Source: JACDCY01 sp964350145 (lineage in GTDB: Bacteria; Gemmatimonadota; Gemmatimonadetes; Gemmatimonadales; Gemmatimonadaceae). From it: DNA of 64,000 bases. The position numbers and the translations under genes are program-made. The notes below the pieces were generated by a model, which ran no database searches, was not told the origin of the DNA, and saw only the letters and a list, made by a program, of their open reading frames with translations. Below, piece after piece: positions 8,171 to 17,226 of the stretch. Each line of letters opens with the position of its first letter. The first letter of the stretch is position 1. The DNA is taken from contig CAYGJL010000008.1 of NCBI GenBank assembly GCA_964350145.1, positions 1 to 64,000 of the forward strand, written 5' to 3'.

Positions 8171-9118
8171 TCACAGGGCAGACAGTTCCCCGCCGCAGCT
8201 CTCGCAGTACCACTCCGTAGGGTAGTTCATCGCGCCGCACTCGCCGCACTTGAGCGTTTTCTCGGTCTCGCGCCGGGGATCCGGCTGCGCGGGAGCGAAC
8301 GTGCTCGGCTTGCCGCGCTTGCCGTGAGAGTTCGCGCGCGCCTCCGACTTCGCCTCCGCGGGTGCTGGCTCGGCCGCAGCGCCTGACGGCTCCGGCACCT
8401 TCGCCGGGAGCCCGTCGGCTGGCGCGAGCGACTCGATCGGCACAGCCGGCTTTTCCTGCTCCACCGCTGGACGAGCAATGGCGGGCGTCGCGGCTCGGGA
8501 TCGGGCGGGCGTCTTCCGGCTGACTCTCGTGGCGTCCGCCGCGACTGGTGCGGGCCGCGGCGGACTCGGCGGCTCGACGGTAGGTGCCTCGGGCGCGGCG
8601 GTGGCTGTCTGGGCCGGTGCCGGCGGTGGAGCCGGCTGCGGCGCGGCAGGCGAAGCGGTCTCACCGGCGGGCTCTTCGCTCTCGGTAGTCTGTTCGACGA
8701 TCAGGAGGAGCTGGTTCAGTTCTTCCGAGATATTTTTCTTCTCGTCGGCGAACTGCTTGAGATCCACCTCGACTTCCCGCCGACGCAGCTCCCACTGCTC
8801 GGACGTGAACTCGCCGACGGTGGCGCGCAGCTCGGCCTCATGCAGCTCGTCCACGCACGCGGTCTCCTGCGCCGTCGCCTGCTTGAGCCGGTCCTTGAGG
8901 GCCGCTGCCGCCGACCGGATCTCGCCGGTCCGCTCGGTTAGCTGATCGCGCACTGCGGCGAGACGCTGCTCGTAGTCCCCGCGCACGCGCTTGTACACGT
9001 GCTCGGAGGTCGACTCACGCTTGGATTCGAGCGTGGCGAGCCATTGCACGTACCGCTTGCGCTCCTCCAGAAGCTGCTGTAGCGCGTCTTGCGACCGACC
9101 GGACTTGGCCACCGTCAC
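8171..9118 (-). CDS. Coiled-coil protein with C-terminal zinc ribbon, unknown function
   Basis: 315 residues. Residues about 5-150 are predicted helical and coiled-coil (many Leu/Glu/Arg heptads). A long Pro/Ala-rich linker covers about 150-280. The C-terminus holds a zinc ribbon, CGECGAMN...CESCG. No enzyme motif is visible. The GTG start overlaps the pyrC stop by 4 bp, so it is the last gene of the pyr operon by position, although nothing in it suggests a pyrimidine role. It could be a cytoplasmic scaffold or nucleic-acid-associated protein. Confidence 0.75.
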   Translation of the reverse strand: MTVAKSGRSQDALQQLLEERKRYVQWLATLESKRESTSEHVYKRVRGDYEQRLAAVRDQLTERTGEIRSAAAALKDRLKQATAQETACVDELHEAELRATVGEFTSEQWELRRREVEVDLKQFADEKKNISEELNQLLLIVEQTTESEEPAGETASPAAPQPAPPPAPAQTATAAPEAPTVEPPSPPRPAPVAADATRVSRKTPARSRAATPAIARPAVEQEKPAVPIESLAPADGLPAKVPEPSGAAAEPAPAEAKSEARANSHGKRGKPSTFAPAQPDPRRETEKTLKCGECGAMNYPTEWYCESCGGELSAL

Positions 9119-10413
9119 CTCGTCGTGTTCTGCATAGTGTGGACGATCACCCCATCAACGATAGTAAAAATCGCGCGGCCGCGAAGCTTCTCGCCAGCGT
9201 ACGGCGTATTGCGGCCCTTCGACAGGAACGCCGCCGGATCCACCGTCCATTCGGCGCTCGGGTCGAACACCGTCACGTCGCCGACGGCGCCGCGCGCGAG
9301 CGTCCCGCCGGGCAGGTGGAATACGCGCGCCGGCGCGCACGCCATGCGCTCCACCAGCCGAGGATAGTCCAGCACTCCCCCGGCGACCAGGCTGGTATGG
9401 ACCACGGCAAGCGCCGTTTCCAGCCCGACGATTCCGTTCGGCGCGTTGGCGAACTCCTGCTCCTTCTCGTCGTAGTGGTGCGGAGCGTGATCCGTCGCGA
9501 TCAGGTCTATCGTTCCGTCGGCCACTGCGTCGCGCAAAGCCGCCACGTCCGCGGCGGTACGCAAGGGCGGGTTCATCTTCGCATTGGTGTCGTACGCGCC
9601 GATCCGGTCCTCGGTGAGCGTGAGGTGGTGCGGGCACACCTCGGCCGTCACGTTGATGCCGCGCTCCTTCCCCCAGCGGATCAGCTCCACCGATCCGGCC
9701 GTGCTCATGTGCGCGAGATGGACGTGTCCCTTCGTGCGCCGCGCCAGCAGGATGTTGCGGATGACCATGATTTCCTCGGCCTCCGACGGGATCCCCTTGA
9801 GGCCGAGCCGCGCGCTCACAACGCCCTCGTTCATCGCGCCGCCGTGCGAGAGGGTCGGCTCCTCGCAGTGATCTATCACGGGGATGCCGAACGTACGCGC
9901 GTATTCCAGTGCGGTCCGCATGAGCTGCGCGCTGACGACGGGCCGCCCGTCGTCGCTGACCGCGACGGCGCCGGCGCCGATCATCTCGCCGAACTCCGCG
10001 AGCGCCTCGCCGCGCTGGCCGAGCGAGATCGCGCCGATCGGATGCACGCGCGCGGCCTTCGCGCGCTGGGCCTGCCGGATGATGAAGCCCACGGCCGCCT
10101 GGTTGTCGGTGACCGGATCGGTGTTGGGCATCGCGCAGACGGCGGTGAATCCGCCGGCCGCCGCGGCCCGCGCGCCCGTCGCCACGGTCTCGACGTCTTC
10201 CCTCCCCGGCTCGCGCAGATGGCAGTGCACGTCTATGAACCCGGGCGAGACGATCATGCCGGCGCAGTCGAGCACGCGCGCGCCGTCGGGCGCGCCGAGG
10301 TTGCCGCCGCACGCTTCGACCCGTCCGTCCACGAGCAGCACATCCTGCTCGCCGTCCATGTCGAGCGAGGGGTCCACCACCCGGCCGCCGCGGAGCAGGA
10401 TCGGCTGAGTCAT
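9115..10413 (-). CDS. pyrC: Dihydroorotase (class I)
   Basis: 432 residues. It cyclises carbamoyl-aspartate to dihydroorotate in pyrimidine synthesis. DVHCHLREPG at 61-70 gives the metal-binding His63 and His65. AEVCPHHLTLTED, KMNPPLR and LIATDHAPH (catalytic Asp) follow in order. The ATG at 10413 overlaps the pyrB stop (ATGA), fixing the start; a longer upstream frame lies inside pyrB and is not coding. Class I dihydroorotases often associate with PyrB, its neighbour here. Confidence 0.95.
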   Translation of the reverse strand: MTQPILLRGGRVVDPSLDMDGEQDVLLVDGRVEACGGNLGAPDGARVLDCAGMIVSPGFIDVHCHLREPGREDVETVATGARAAAAGGFTAVCAMPNTDPVTDNQAAVGFIIRQAQRAKAARVHPIGAISLGQRGEALAEFGEMIGAGAVAVSDDGRPVVSAQLMRTALEYARTFGIPVIDHCEEPTLSHGGAMNEGVVSARLGLKGIPSEAEEIMVIRNILLARRTKGHVHLAHMSTAGSVELIRWGKERGINVTAEVCPHHLTLTEDRIGAYDTNAKMNPPLRTAADVAALRDAVADGTIDLIATDHAPHHYDEKEQEFANAPNGIVGLETALAVVHTSLVAGGVLDYPRLVERMACAPARVFHLPGGTLARGAVGDVTVFDPSAEWTVDPAAFLSKGRNTPYAGEKLRGRAIFTIVDGVIVHTMQNTTR

Positions 10414-11369
10414 CGCGCGGCAGCCTTGGCGGATTCCGCCAGCGCCGGGTTCCCGCCGGCGAGCAGGTACAGCACGGCCATCCGCACGGCGATGCCGTTG
10501 GTCACCTGGTCGAGGATCACGGAATGCTCGCCGTCGGCCACGTCCGAATCGATCTCGACGCCGCGGTTCATCGGACCGGGGTGCAGGATAAGCACGTCCC
10601 GCGGAGCGCGCGCGAGCCGCTCGCGCGTCACGCCAAACACGCGGTTGTACTCGCGCAGCGACGGGATGTAGCCGCCTGTCATGCGCTCGATCTGGAGCCG
10701 GAGGACGTTGAGCGCGTCGGCCCACTCGATGGCGTCCTCGATGTGATCGAACACGGTGACACCAAGCTCCTCGATCGCGTTCGGCAGCAGCGAGCGGGGG
10801 CCGCACACCGCGACTTCGGCGCCGACCTTGCGCAGCCCCCAGATGTTGGACCGCGCCACGCGCGAATGGAGCACGTCGCCGCAGATGCAGATGCGCTTCC
10901 CCGCCAGAGCACCAAAGTGATCCCGCAGCGTGAGGAGATCGAGCAACCCCTGCGTAGGGTGTTCATGCATCCCGTCGCCCGCGTTGATCACGTTGGATTG
11001 GATCCGCTCGGCGAGGAACTGCGCCGCGCCGGAGGAGCCGTGCCGGATGACGACCATGTCTATCCGCATCGCCTCGAGGTTGCGGGCCGTGTCCACCAGC
11101 GTCTCGCCCTTGGACACGCTGGAGCCCGTAGCCGAGACGTTCACCGGATCGGCGGACAGCCGCTTTTCCGCGAACTCGAACGAGATGCGCGTGCGGGTGC
11201 TGTTCTCGAAGAACAGGTTGACTATGGTGGAGCCGCGCAGCGTCGGGACTTTCTTGATGGCGCGCTCGCTGATCTCCTTGAACGGCTCGGCAGTGTCGAG
11301 AATGAGCTTGATCTGCTCGGCGGTGAGCGGCTCGAGACCGAGCAGGTCCTTCCCGAGCGCGCTGCTCAT
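10410..11369 (-). CDS. pyrB: Aspartate carbamoyltransferase catalytic subunit
   Basis: 319 residues. It transfers the carbamoyl group to aspartate. The carbamoyl-phosphate loop STRTR is at 57-61. Later motifs are HEHPTQGLLDLLTL (carbamoyl phosphate and aspartate contacts) and HPGPMNRGVEI near the C-terminus. No regulatory PyrI is nearby. Overlaps pyrR by 4 bp and pyrC by 4 bp, so pyrR-pyrB-pyrC is one coupled operon. Confidence 0.96.
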   Translation of the reverse strand: MSSALGKDLLGLEPLTAEQIKLILDTAEPFKEISERAIKKVPTLRGSTIVNLFFENSTRTRISFEFAEKRLSADPVNVSATGSSVSKGETLVDTARNLEAMRIDMVVIRHGSSGAAQFLAERIQSNVINAGDGMHEHPTQGLLDLLTLRDHFGALAGKRICICGDVLHSRVARSNIWGLRKVGAEVAVCGPRSLLPNAIEELGVTVFDHIEDAIEWADALNVLRLQIERMTGGYIPSLREYNRVFGVTRERLARAPRDVLILHPGPMNRGVEIDSDVADGEHSVILDQVTNGIAVRMAVLYLLAGGNPALAESAKAAAR

Positions 11370-11914
11370 GCGCTGTCGGCGCGGGTGATGGCGACGCGGG
11401 TCTCGCCGTCAACTTCGTCGAGCAGGACGTCTACGCGGTCGCCGCTCTCGACGTCCACCTTCTTGCCGACGATGTCGGCGTGGATCGGAAGCTCGCGCCC
11501 GCCGCGATCGATCAATACAGCCAGCGCGATGCGGGCCGGCCTGCCGAAATCGGCCAGCTCGTCCAGCGCCGCGCGGACCGTGCGGCCGGTGTACAGCACG
11601 TCGTCCACGATGACGACCTTGCGCCCGTCGAGCTCCCAGGGGAGGTCGGTGCGGCCGACGACGGGGCGCGGGCCCACGGTCTGGAGGTCGTCGCGGTACA
11701 GCGTAATGTCGAGTGCGCCGCGCGGGACCCGGACCGTCTCGCTCGCGGAGATGAGGTCCACCAGTCGGTCGGCGAGCTGGACTCCCCGGCGCTGGATCCC
11801 GACGAGCACGAGGTCGTCGGTGCCGCCCGTGAGCTCGAGGATCTCGTCGGCCATGCGCTTCAACGTTCGCTCGACTGCGCGCGTGTCCAGTAGGGTCGAG
11901 TTGCGGGAGGGCAT
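11366..11914 (-). CDS. pyrR: Bifunctional PyrR regulator / uracil phosphoribosyltransferase
   Basis: 182 residues. The PRPP-binding motif VVIVDDVLYTGRT lies at 100-112. VLVGIQRRGVQLADRL near 36-51 and the basic regions typical of PyrR are present. In Gram-positive bacteria PyrR binds UMP and attenuates the pyr mRNA. It is first in the pyr operon, and the leader upstream (11915-11960) is short and shows no clear PyrR anti-terminator, so the mode of control is open. Confidence 0.94.
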   Translation of the reverse strand: MPSRNSTLLDTRAVERTLKRMADEILELTGGTDDLVLVGIQRRGVQLADRLVDLISASETVRVPRGALDITLYRDDLQTVGPRPVVGRTDLPWELDGRKVVIVDDVLYTGRTVRAALDELADFGRPARIALAVLIDRGGRELPIHADIVGKKVDVESGDRVDVLLDEVDGETRVAITRADSA

Positions 11915-11960
11915 CGGGGGTCAAATCTAATCGCCGGGCGGACGTCTCCTAGCCGCGTGC

Positions 11961-12141
11961 GATTGCAGATTGCGGACCCTTGCGGCCTCAGGACTAACTA
12001 CAATCGCGGATCGGCGATTTATTGAGGACTGAGGATGAGCGGAACAGCGGGGAAAAGAGCGCTGTAGTTGTCTCTCTCCGCGATCCGCAATCCTCGATTA
12101 ATCGTCGATCCGCGATGGCCGTTAGTCCTGAGGCCGCAATC
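11961..12141. repeat. Long heptad hairpin H1
   Basis: This fills the gap between pyrR and abgT. The left arm (11961-12036) pairs imperfectly with the right arm (12080-12141) over about 57 bp around a 43-base loop. Units repeat every 7 bases (for example GATTGCA GATTGCG). A 33-bp core starting near 11974 is identical to one in H2 at 18552. No coding potential is seen. Confidence 0.85.
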
Positions 12142-12142
12142 C

Positions 12143-13747
12143 CTACGGCGCGGACGAAGGAAGCATCCCGCCCGGTATGTACTCCACCGGCGCGCCCGGC
12201 CCGAGCGGCAGCCCGATCAGCAGCCACGCGGCCAGCATGATGATCCAACCGATGAAGAACACAATCGAGTACGGCAGCATCATGGAGATGAGCGTGCCGA
12301 TTCCGGCCCTCCGGTCGTACCGGTAGGCGAAGGCGATGATCACCGGGAAGTACTGCATCAGCGGCGTGATGATGTTGGTCACCGAATCGCCCACGCGATA
12401 CGACACCTGCACGACCTCCGGCGAGTAGCCGGTGAGCATCAGCATCGGCACGAACACCGGCGCCATGATCGCCCACTTCGCCGACGCACTGCCGATGAAC
12501 AGGTTGATGAAGGCGCTGACCGCGACGAACGAGAGCAACAGCGGGATGCCGGTGAACCCGATGGCCTTGAGCGTGTCCGCGCCGTTGATCGCCAGGATGA
12601 GACCCAGGTTCGACCAGTTGAAATAGGCGATGAACTGGGCGGCCGCGAAGGCAAGCACGATGTATGAGCCCAGCACGGCCACTCCCTCCGACGACATTCT
12701 TGCGACGTCCTTGTCCGACTTGATCGTTCCCGCGGTGACGCCGTAGGCGATTCCCATCGCCAGGAAGAGGAGCATCAGCAGCATGACGATGCTGTCGAAG
12801 AACGGCTTGATCTGGATCAGCGTCGGCTGTCCCGCCGCTTCGGGATCGCGCAGCGGCGCCCCTTCCGGAATGACCAGCAGCGCGAATAGCGCCAGCAGCC
12901 CAACGAACGTGATCCCGGCGGCCCGCATGCCCTTCTTCTGCTCCGGCGTGACCGCGCCCTCTTCCAGGGAACCGGGGTCGGTAGCGTAATCCGGCTCCCA
13001 CTTCCCCATCCGCGGCTCGACGAAGCGGTGGGTCACGAACGTGCCGAGCGCGGTGAGGAAGAACACCGACGCAACCATGAAGTAGTAGTTCGCGGTCGGC
13101 TGCACTTCATAGGCGGGATCCATCAGCCGGGCGGCCTCCGTCGAAAGGCCGGCGAGCAACGGATCGAGCGAGGTGATCAGGAGGTTCGCGCTGAAGCCCG
13201 CCGATACGCCGGCGAATCCCGCTGCGAGGCCGACCAGCGGATGGCGACCAACGGCGGCGAAAACCATCGCGCCCAGAGGCACGAGTACCACATACCCCGC
13301 GTCCACGGCCATGCTGCTCATAATCCCCGCGAACACGACTGTCGCGGTCAGCATGGACTTCGGCACCGCGCCGACGAGCCGCTTGAGGCTCACGCCGATG
13401 AAACCGCTCCGCTCCATGACGCCGACGCCGATGATCACGACGATGACGAGCGCGAGCGGCGGAAACGCGGCGAAGTTCCGCACGGCCTCCGTGAGCATCC
13501 GACGCAGGCCGGCGAAGGACAGCAGGTTCACGACCTCCACGGCGGCGCCCGTACCGGGGTGAACCGCCGTGACTCCCGCGCGCGCGGCGATCCAGGAGAT
13601 GAGGATCACGAGCACCGCGAACAGCGCGAAGAGCGTGATCGGGTCCGGCAGCTTGTTGCCGACGCGCTCGACGCCGTCGAAGAAGCGGAGCGACAGCGCG
13701 CGGCGGGGCGGAGCCGGGGTTCCTGTGTCTGTCGTGGGAGTCGTCAT
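12143..13747 (-). CDS. abgT: AbgT family transporter
   Basis: 534 residues, about 12 membrane segments. Family signatures include DPITLFALFAVLVILISW, ERSGFIGVSLKRLV and SMAVDAGYVVLVPLGA. AbgT of E. coli imports p-aminobenzoyl-glutamate. Other members (MtrF, YdaH) export sulfonamide-type antimetabolites, and the substrate here cannot be read from sequence. Last gene of a five-gene overlapping operon (ATGA overlap with the beta-lactamase-like gene). The usual abgA/abgB hydrolases are absent; a serine hydrolase takes their place. Confidence 0.93.
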   Translation of the reverse strand: MTTPTTDTGTPAPPRRALSLRFFDGVERVGNKLPDPITLFALFAVLVILISWIAARAGVTAVHPGTGAAVEVVNLLSFAGLRRMLTEAVRNFAAFPPLALVIVVIIGVGVMERSGFIGVSLKRLVGAVPKSMLTATVVFAGIMSSMAVDAGYVVLVPLGAMVFAAVGRHPLVGLAAGFAGVSAGFSANLLITSLDPLLAGLSTEAARLMDPAYEVQPTANYYFMVASVFFLTALGTFVTHRFVEPRMGKWEPDYATDPGSLEEGAVTPEQKKGMRAAGITFVGLLALFALLVIPEGAPLRDPEAAGQPTLIQIKPFFDSIVMLLMLLFLAMGIAYGVTAGTIKSDKDVARMSSEGVAVLGSYIVLAFAAAQFIAYFNWSNLGLILAINGADTLKAIGFTGIPLLLSFVAVSAFINLFIGSASAKWAIMAPVFVPMLMLTGYSPEVVQVSYRVGDSVTNIITPLMQYFPVIIAFAYRYDRRAGIGTLISMMLPYSIVFFIGWIIMLAAWLLIGLPLGPGAPVEYIPGGMLPSSAP

Positions 13748-14622
13748 CGTCCGGAAATGGGTTCGGGTAGCAGGTGACGGTACACTATCCGTGATATGTC
13801 GGCGATCAGCGCGGCGGCTGCGCGACCGTCGCGCACGCCGCGAGTGAGCACCACCAGAACGTAAGGTGCACGCCCCGGCGGGTACACGATCCCGCCATCG
13901 TGCGACACGGCGGTGATCTCGCCGGTCTTGTGGGCGACGCGCGTGCCCGGCGGCAGCCCCGCCGGAATCTTCTCGTTGAACTCCTGCGCCAGCAGGATGT
14001 CCAGCATGTCGCGCGTGTCCGCCGGCCCCGCAACCTCGCCGCGCTGCAGCGCGGCGAACAGAGTGGCGAGATCGCGCGCGGTCATGGTGTTGCTCATCCC
14101 GCGGTCGAACGCCTTCTGGTCCTCGACGCCCCGCAGCACGAGCGACCTGGTCACGCCGAGTTTCCGCGCGGTGGCGTTGATCTGCTCGGCGCCGAGCACG
14201 GCGACCATGATGTTGGTCGCGAGGTTGCTCGACCGCGTGATCATGCGGCGGGAGAGATCGCGAATCCGCACGCGGCTCCCCACGAGGCCGTACAGCGCGG
14301 AATCGCCGTCCACGCGGGCGTCCAGCGCGTAGCTCGACCCGTCTACGATGGACGCGAACTGGTTCACGACCAACAGCTCCTGCTCGAGCGAGATGCGCCC
14401 TTCGCGCGCGGCGTAAAACGCCTCGACCAGCACCGGCACCTTCATCGTGCTCGCGGCGTGAAAGACGGTATCGGCATTGCGGTACCAGCTGGCGCCGGAG
14501 CCCAGATCAATGATCGCGACAGCGACCTGCGCGCTATCGGTCGCGGCGACGCGCCGGTCTATCGCCGCCGCGAGCGACGGGTCGGCCAGGGCGAGCGCCT
14601 GCGCGAGCAACAGCTGTATCAC
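13744..14622 (-). CDS. Class A beta-lactamase-like serine hydrolase
   Basis: 292 residues. The catalytic SxxK is STMK at 58-61 with HAA before it. The SDN-type motif is SSN at 131-133, and KTG is HKTGE at 231-235. An omega-loop-like GVEDQKAFDRG lies near 165-175; a single Glu (166) could be the general base. The short hydrophobic N-terminus may be a signal. It could be a true beta-lactamase or a related esterase or peptidase. GTG start overlapping the MFS-gene stop by 4 bp. It lies between two transporter genes, which suggests processing of a transported amide or peptide, but this is inference. Confidence 0.85.
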   Translation of the reverse strand: MIQLLLAQALALADPSLAAAIDRRVAATDSAQVAVAIIDLGSGASWYRNADTVFHAASTMKVPVLVEAFYAAREGRISLEQELLVVNQFASIVDGSSYALDARVDGDSALYGLVGSRVRIRDLSRRMITRSSNLATNIMVAVLGAEQINATARKLGVTRSLVLRGVEDQKAFDRGMSNTMTARDLATLFAALQRGEVAGPADTRDMLDILLAQEFNEKIPAGLPPGTRVAHKTGEITAVSHDGGIVYPPGRAPYVLVVLTRGVRDGRAAAALIADISRIVYRHLLPEPISGR

Positions 14623-15983
14623 GCGGCCTGCTCCTCCCCGTCAACCTCATCCCATATGCGCGTCTTGTGCTGCTCCGTGAGATACAGCGAGCCCACCACG
14701 AAAGTAGTGAGCGCGATGGTGATCGGAAAAAGCAGCCCGGCGTAGATGTTCCCGGTCCGCGCCACGAGCGCGGTAGCGATCAGCGGCAGGAAGCCGCCGA
14801 ACCAGCCATTCCCGAAATGGTACGGCAGCGACAGCGACGTGTAGCGGATCTTCGCCGGGAACGCTTCCACCAGGAACGCTGCGATCGGGCCGTACACCAT
14901 CGTCACGAAGATCACCTGGATCAGCACGAGCGCCGTAAGCATCACCGGATTGACCGGATCCGAGAAGTGCTTCATCGCCTTGTAAATGGGAAAGTACGAC
15001 AGCGCGGCCAGCAGGTTGCCCGCCATCATCACCTTCTTCCGGCCGATCCGGTCGGACAACGCTCCGAAGACGATGAACATCGGCGTGCCGAGGATGAGCG
15101 CGGCCGCGACTATGAGGTACGACATCGTCAGCGGGACTTGCAGCACCGTCTGCATGAAGAAGAGCGCGTAGAACTGTCCCGTGTACCACACCACCGCCTG
15201 CCCCGCGGTCGCGCCGAACAGCACCAGCAGGAAGAACTTCCAGCGCGGCCACGTGCCGAACGAATCTGTGATCGGCGCCGTCGACGTCTTCCCGGCCTGC
15301 TTGAGCCGCGTGTACAGCGGTGACTCGGCCAGCCGGCTCCTGATGTAGTACGACAGGCCGACGAGGACGATCGAGAGCAGGAACGGGATCCTCCACCCCC
15401 AGTCCCGAAACGCATCCTCGGACATGGACGCGCGCACGATGAGGATGACGCCGAGCGAGAGAAAAAGCCCGAGCGTCGCGGTCGTCTGGATGAAGCTCGT
15501 GTAGAAGCCGCGCTTCCCGTCCGGCGAGTGCTCGGCCACGTAGATCGCGGCGCCGCCGTACTCGCCGCCGAGGGCAAGACCCTGGAGCAAACGCAGGATC
15601 ACGAGCAGGATCGGCGCGGCCATTCCGATCTGCGAATACGTCGGCAGGAAGCCGATCGCCGCGGTCGCGCCGCCCATGATCAGCAGCGTGACCATGAACG
15701 CGAACTTGCGTCCAACAAGATCGCCGATCCTGCCGAACACCAGCGCGCCGAAGGGCCGCACCGCGAAGCCGACGGCGAACGTGGCCAGCGTCTTGAGGAA
15801 ATTGAGCGTCGGGCTGCCCGCGGGATAAAAGTGCGTCGAGAGCACGGCCGCGAGGCTGCCGAAGATGTAGAAGTCGTACCACTCGATCATCGTGCCCGCG
15901 GAGGACGCCGCGATCACGTGGCGCAGCGACTTCTTGTCTATCGTGAACCGCTCGCCGGGCTCTACCGCCGCGGTCTCACTCAT
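14619..15983 (-). CDS. MFS transporter of the metabolite:H+ symporter (MHS) type
   Basis: 454 residues, 12 membrane segments. The first segment reads AASSAGTMIEWYDFYIFGSLAAVL, the MHS hallmark shared with ShiA, KgtP and ProP. The inter-helix motifs FGRIGDLVGRK and QGLALGGEYGGAAIYVAEHS are present. Substrates of the group are organic acids or osmolytes. The ATG at 15983 overlaps the symporter stop by 8 bp. A longer reading from 16196 lies inside the symporter gene and is rejected. Confidence 0.93.
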   Translation of the reverse strand: MSETAAVEPGERFTIDKKSLRHVIAASSAGTMIEWYDFYIFGSLAAVLSTHFYPAGSPTLNFLKTLATFAVGFAVRPFGALVFGRIGDLVGRKFAFMVTLLIMGGATAAIGFLPTYSQIGMAAPILLVILRLLQGLALGGEYGGAAIYVAEHSPDGKRGFYTSFIQTTATLGLFLSLGVILIVRASMSEDAFRDWGWRIPFLLSIVLVGLSYYIRSRLAESPLYTRLKQAGKTSTAPITDSFGTWPRWKFFLLVLFGATAGQAVVWYTGQFYALFFMQTVLQVPLTMSYLIVAAALILGTPMFIVFGALSDRIGRKKVMMAGNLLAALSYFPIYKAMKHFSDPVNPVMLTALVLIQVIFVTMVYGPIAAFLVEAFPAKIRYTSLSLPYHFGNGWFGGFLPLIATALVARTGNIYAGLLFPITIALTTFVVGSLYLTEQHKTRIWDEVDGEEQAA

Positions 15984-17226
15984 GCGCGGTCCTCGCGACA
16001 TCGGGCGCGGCGTCGCCGGCCCAGCGGTCCAGTATCGTGACGGCGGCCATGTGGCCCGTGACGTTGGTCGTCGTGCGGAACATGTCGGGGATGGCGTCGA
16101 GAGCGAGCAGCACGCCGATCCCCGCCACGGGAATTCCGACTGCCGCGAGGACGGGAGCCATGATGAGGATCGTTCCCCCGGGAATGGACGGCACACTGAA
16201 CGTGAGCAGCGCGGACGTGACCGCGATCGTCACCAGGTCGGCGGCGCTCAAGTCCACGCCGTACAGCCGCGCGATGAAGATGGCGCCCGCGGGAATCGCC
16301 ACTGCGCTTCCCGGACGAAAGATCGAAGCGGATATCGGCAGGAAGAAGCCGGGGAGATCGCGGTGCACGGCAAGTCGCGCGCGGGCGCCCTCGAGCATCG
16401 CAGGGAGCGCGGCCAGCGAGGAGCGTGCGCTAAGGGCGAGCGCCTGCCCGGCCGTAGACGCGGCGGCGAAGTCGCGCACTCTCGTTCTCGAGGCGACCGC
16501 GACCAGCGGATAGAACGCGGCGATGGTCAGCACGCACAGCACCACGACCACCACCACGAAGACACCGAGCGCGCCGACCGCGCTCGCTCCCAGCCGCGCA
16601 GCCAACACGAGAGACAGCGCGAACACGCCCACGGGCGCGAGCCAGAGCACGAACTCGACGATCCGCAACATCGTGTCGGAGATCGCCACGGTCAGCTCGC
16701 GGAGCCGTTCGCGGCCAGCCTCCGCCAAAGTCGTGGCGGCGATACCGAAAGCCACCGTGAAGATCAACAGCGGGAGCATCGCGCCGTCCGCGGCGGCCTT
16801 CACGGGATTCACCGGAATCAGGCTGACCAGCCATTCGCCGATGCCGGGCACTTTCGCGGGCGGCCCGGTGGTGGCGAGCCCCGACGCGGCGACGCGGGCG
16901 TCGTCCAGCGGCAGCCAGGCGAACGCCGAATGCGCGGCCAGCACGGACAGCGACGACAGCACCAGCGCGAGTACGCCGAGCAGCGCGGCGGCGCGCCAGC
17001 CGAGCTGTGCGAATAGCGCGCGCGATCCCGGCGCGAGCAGCGCCGCGAGCACGGTGGACACGACCAGCGGAATCACCGTCATGCGGATCGCGTTGACCCA
17101 GAGCGTGCCCACGGGGTCCGCGAGCACGATGACGGAATCGGCGAGGGCGGGATCGTACGCGCGGAGCAGCGCGCCGATCGCGAGGCCCGCGACCAGAGTG
17201 AGGATCAGCGCGAGCGACTTGTTCAC
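15976..17226 (-). CDS. Dicarboxylate/amino acid:cation symporter (DAACS family)
   Basis: 416 residues from GTG at 17226, which overlaps the SDR stop by 4 bp. About eight membrane helices. Motifs are NAIRMTVIPLVVSTV, a Ser-rich hairpin region (ALSARSSLAALPAM), and FFLPISASIFRPGSAVAIPAGAIF. The family takes up glutamate, aspartate or C4-dicarboxylates with Na+ or H+. Together with the MHS carrier and AbgT it makes three transporters in one operon. Confidence 0.9.
   Translation of the reverse strand: MNKSLALILTLVAGLAIGALLRAYDPALADSVIVLADPVGTLWVNAIRMTVIPLVVSTVLAALLAPGSRALFAQLGWRAAALLGVLALVLSSLSVLAAHSAFAWLPLDDARVAASGLATTGPPAKVPGIGEWLVSLIPVNPVKAAADGAMLPLLIFTVAFGIAATTLAEAGRERLRELTVAISDTMLRIVEFVLWLAPVGVFALSLVLAARLGASAVGALGVFVVVVVVLCVLTIAAFYPLVAVASRTRVRDFAAASTAGQALALSARSSLAALPAMLEGARARLAVHRDLPGFFLPISASIFRPGSAVAIPAGAIFIARLYGVDLSAADLVTIAVTSALLTFSVPSIPGGTILIMAPVLAAVGIPVAGIGVLLALDAIPDMFRTTTNVTGHMAAVTILDRWAGDAAPDVARTAHE

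Noticed and set aside
9139..10671. 510-codon plus-strand frame opposite pyrC and pyrB
   Set aside because: Both minus-strand genes are certain; the translation is His/Arg-rich with no domain.
12037..12079. A small protein or RNA in the H1 loop
   Set aside because: Only 43 bases, no ribosome site or known RNA motif.
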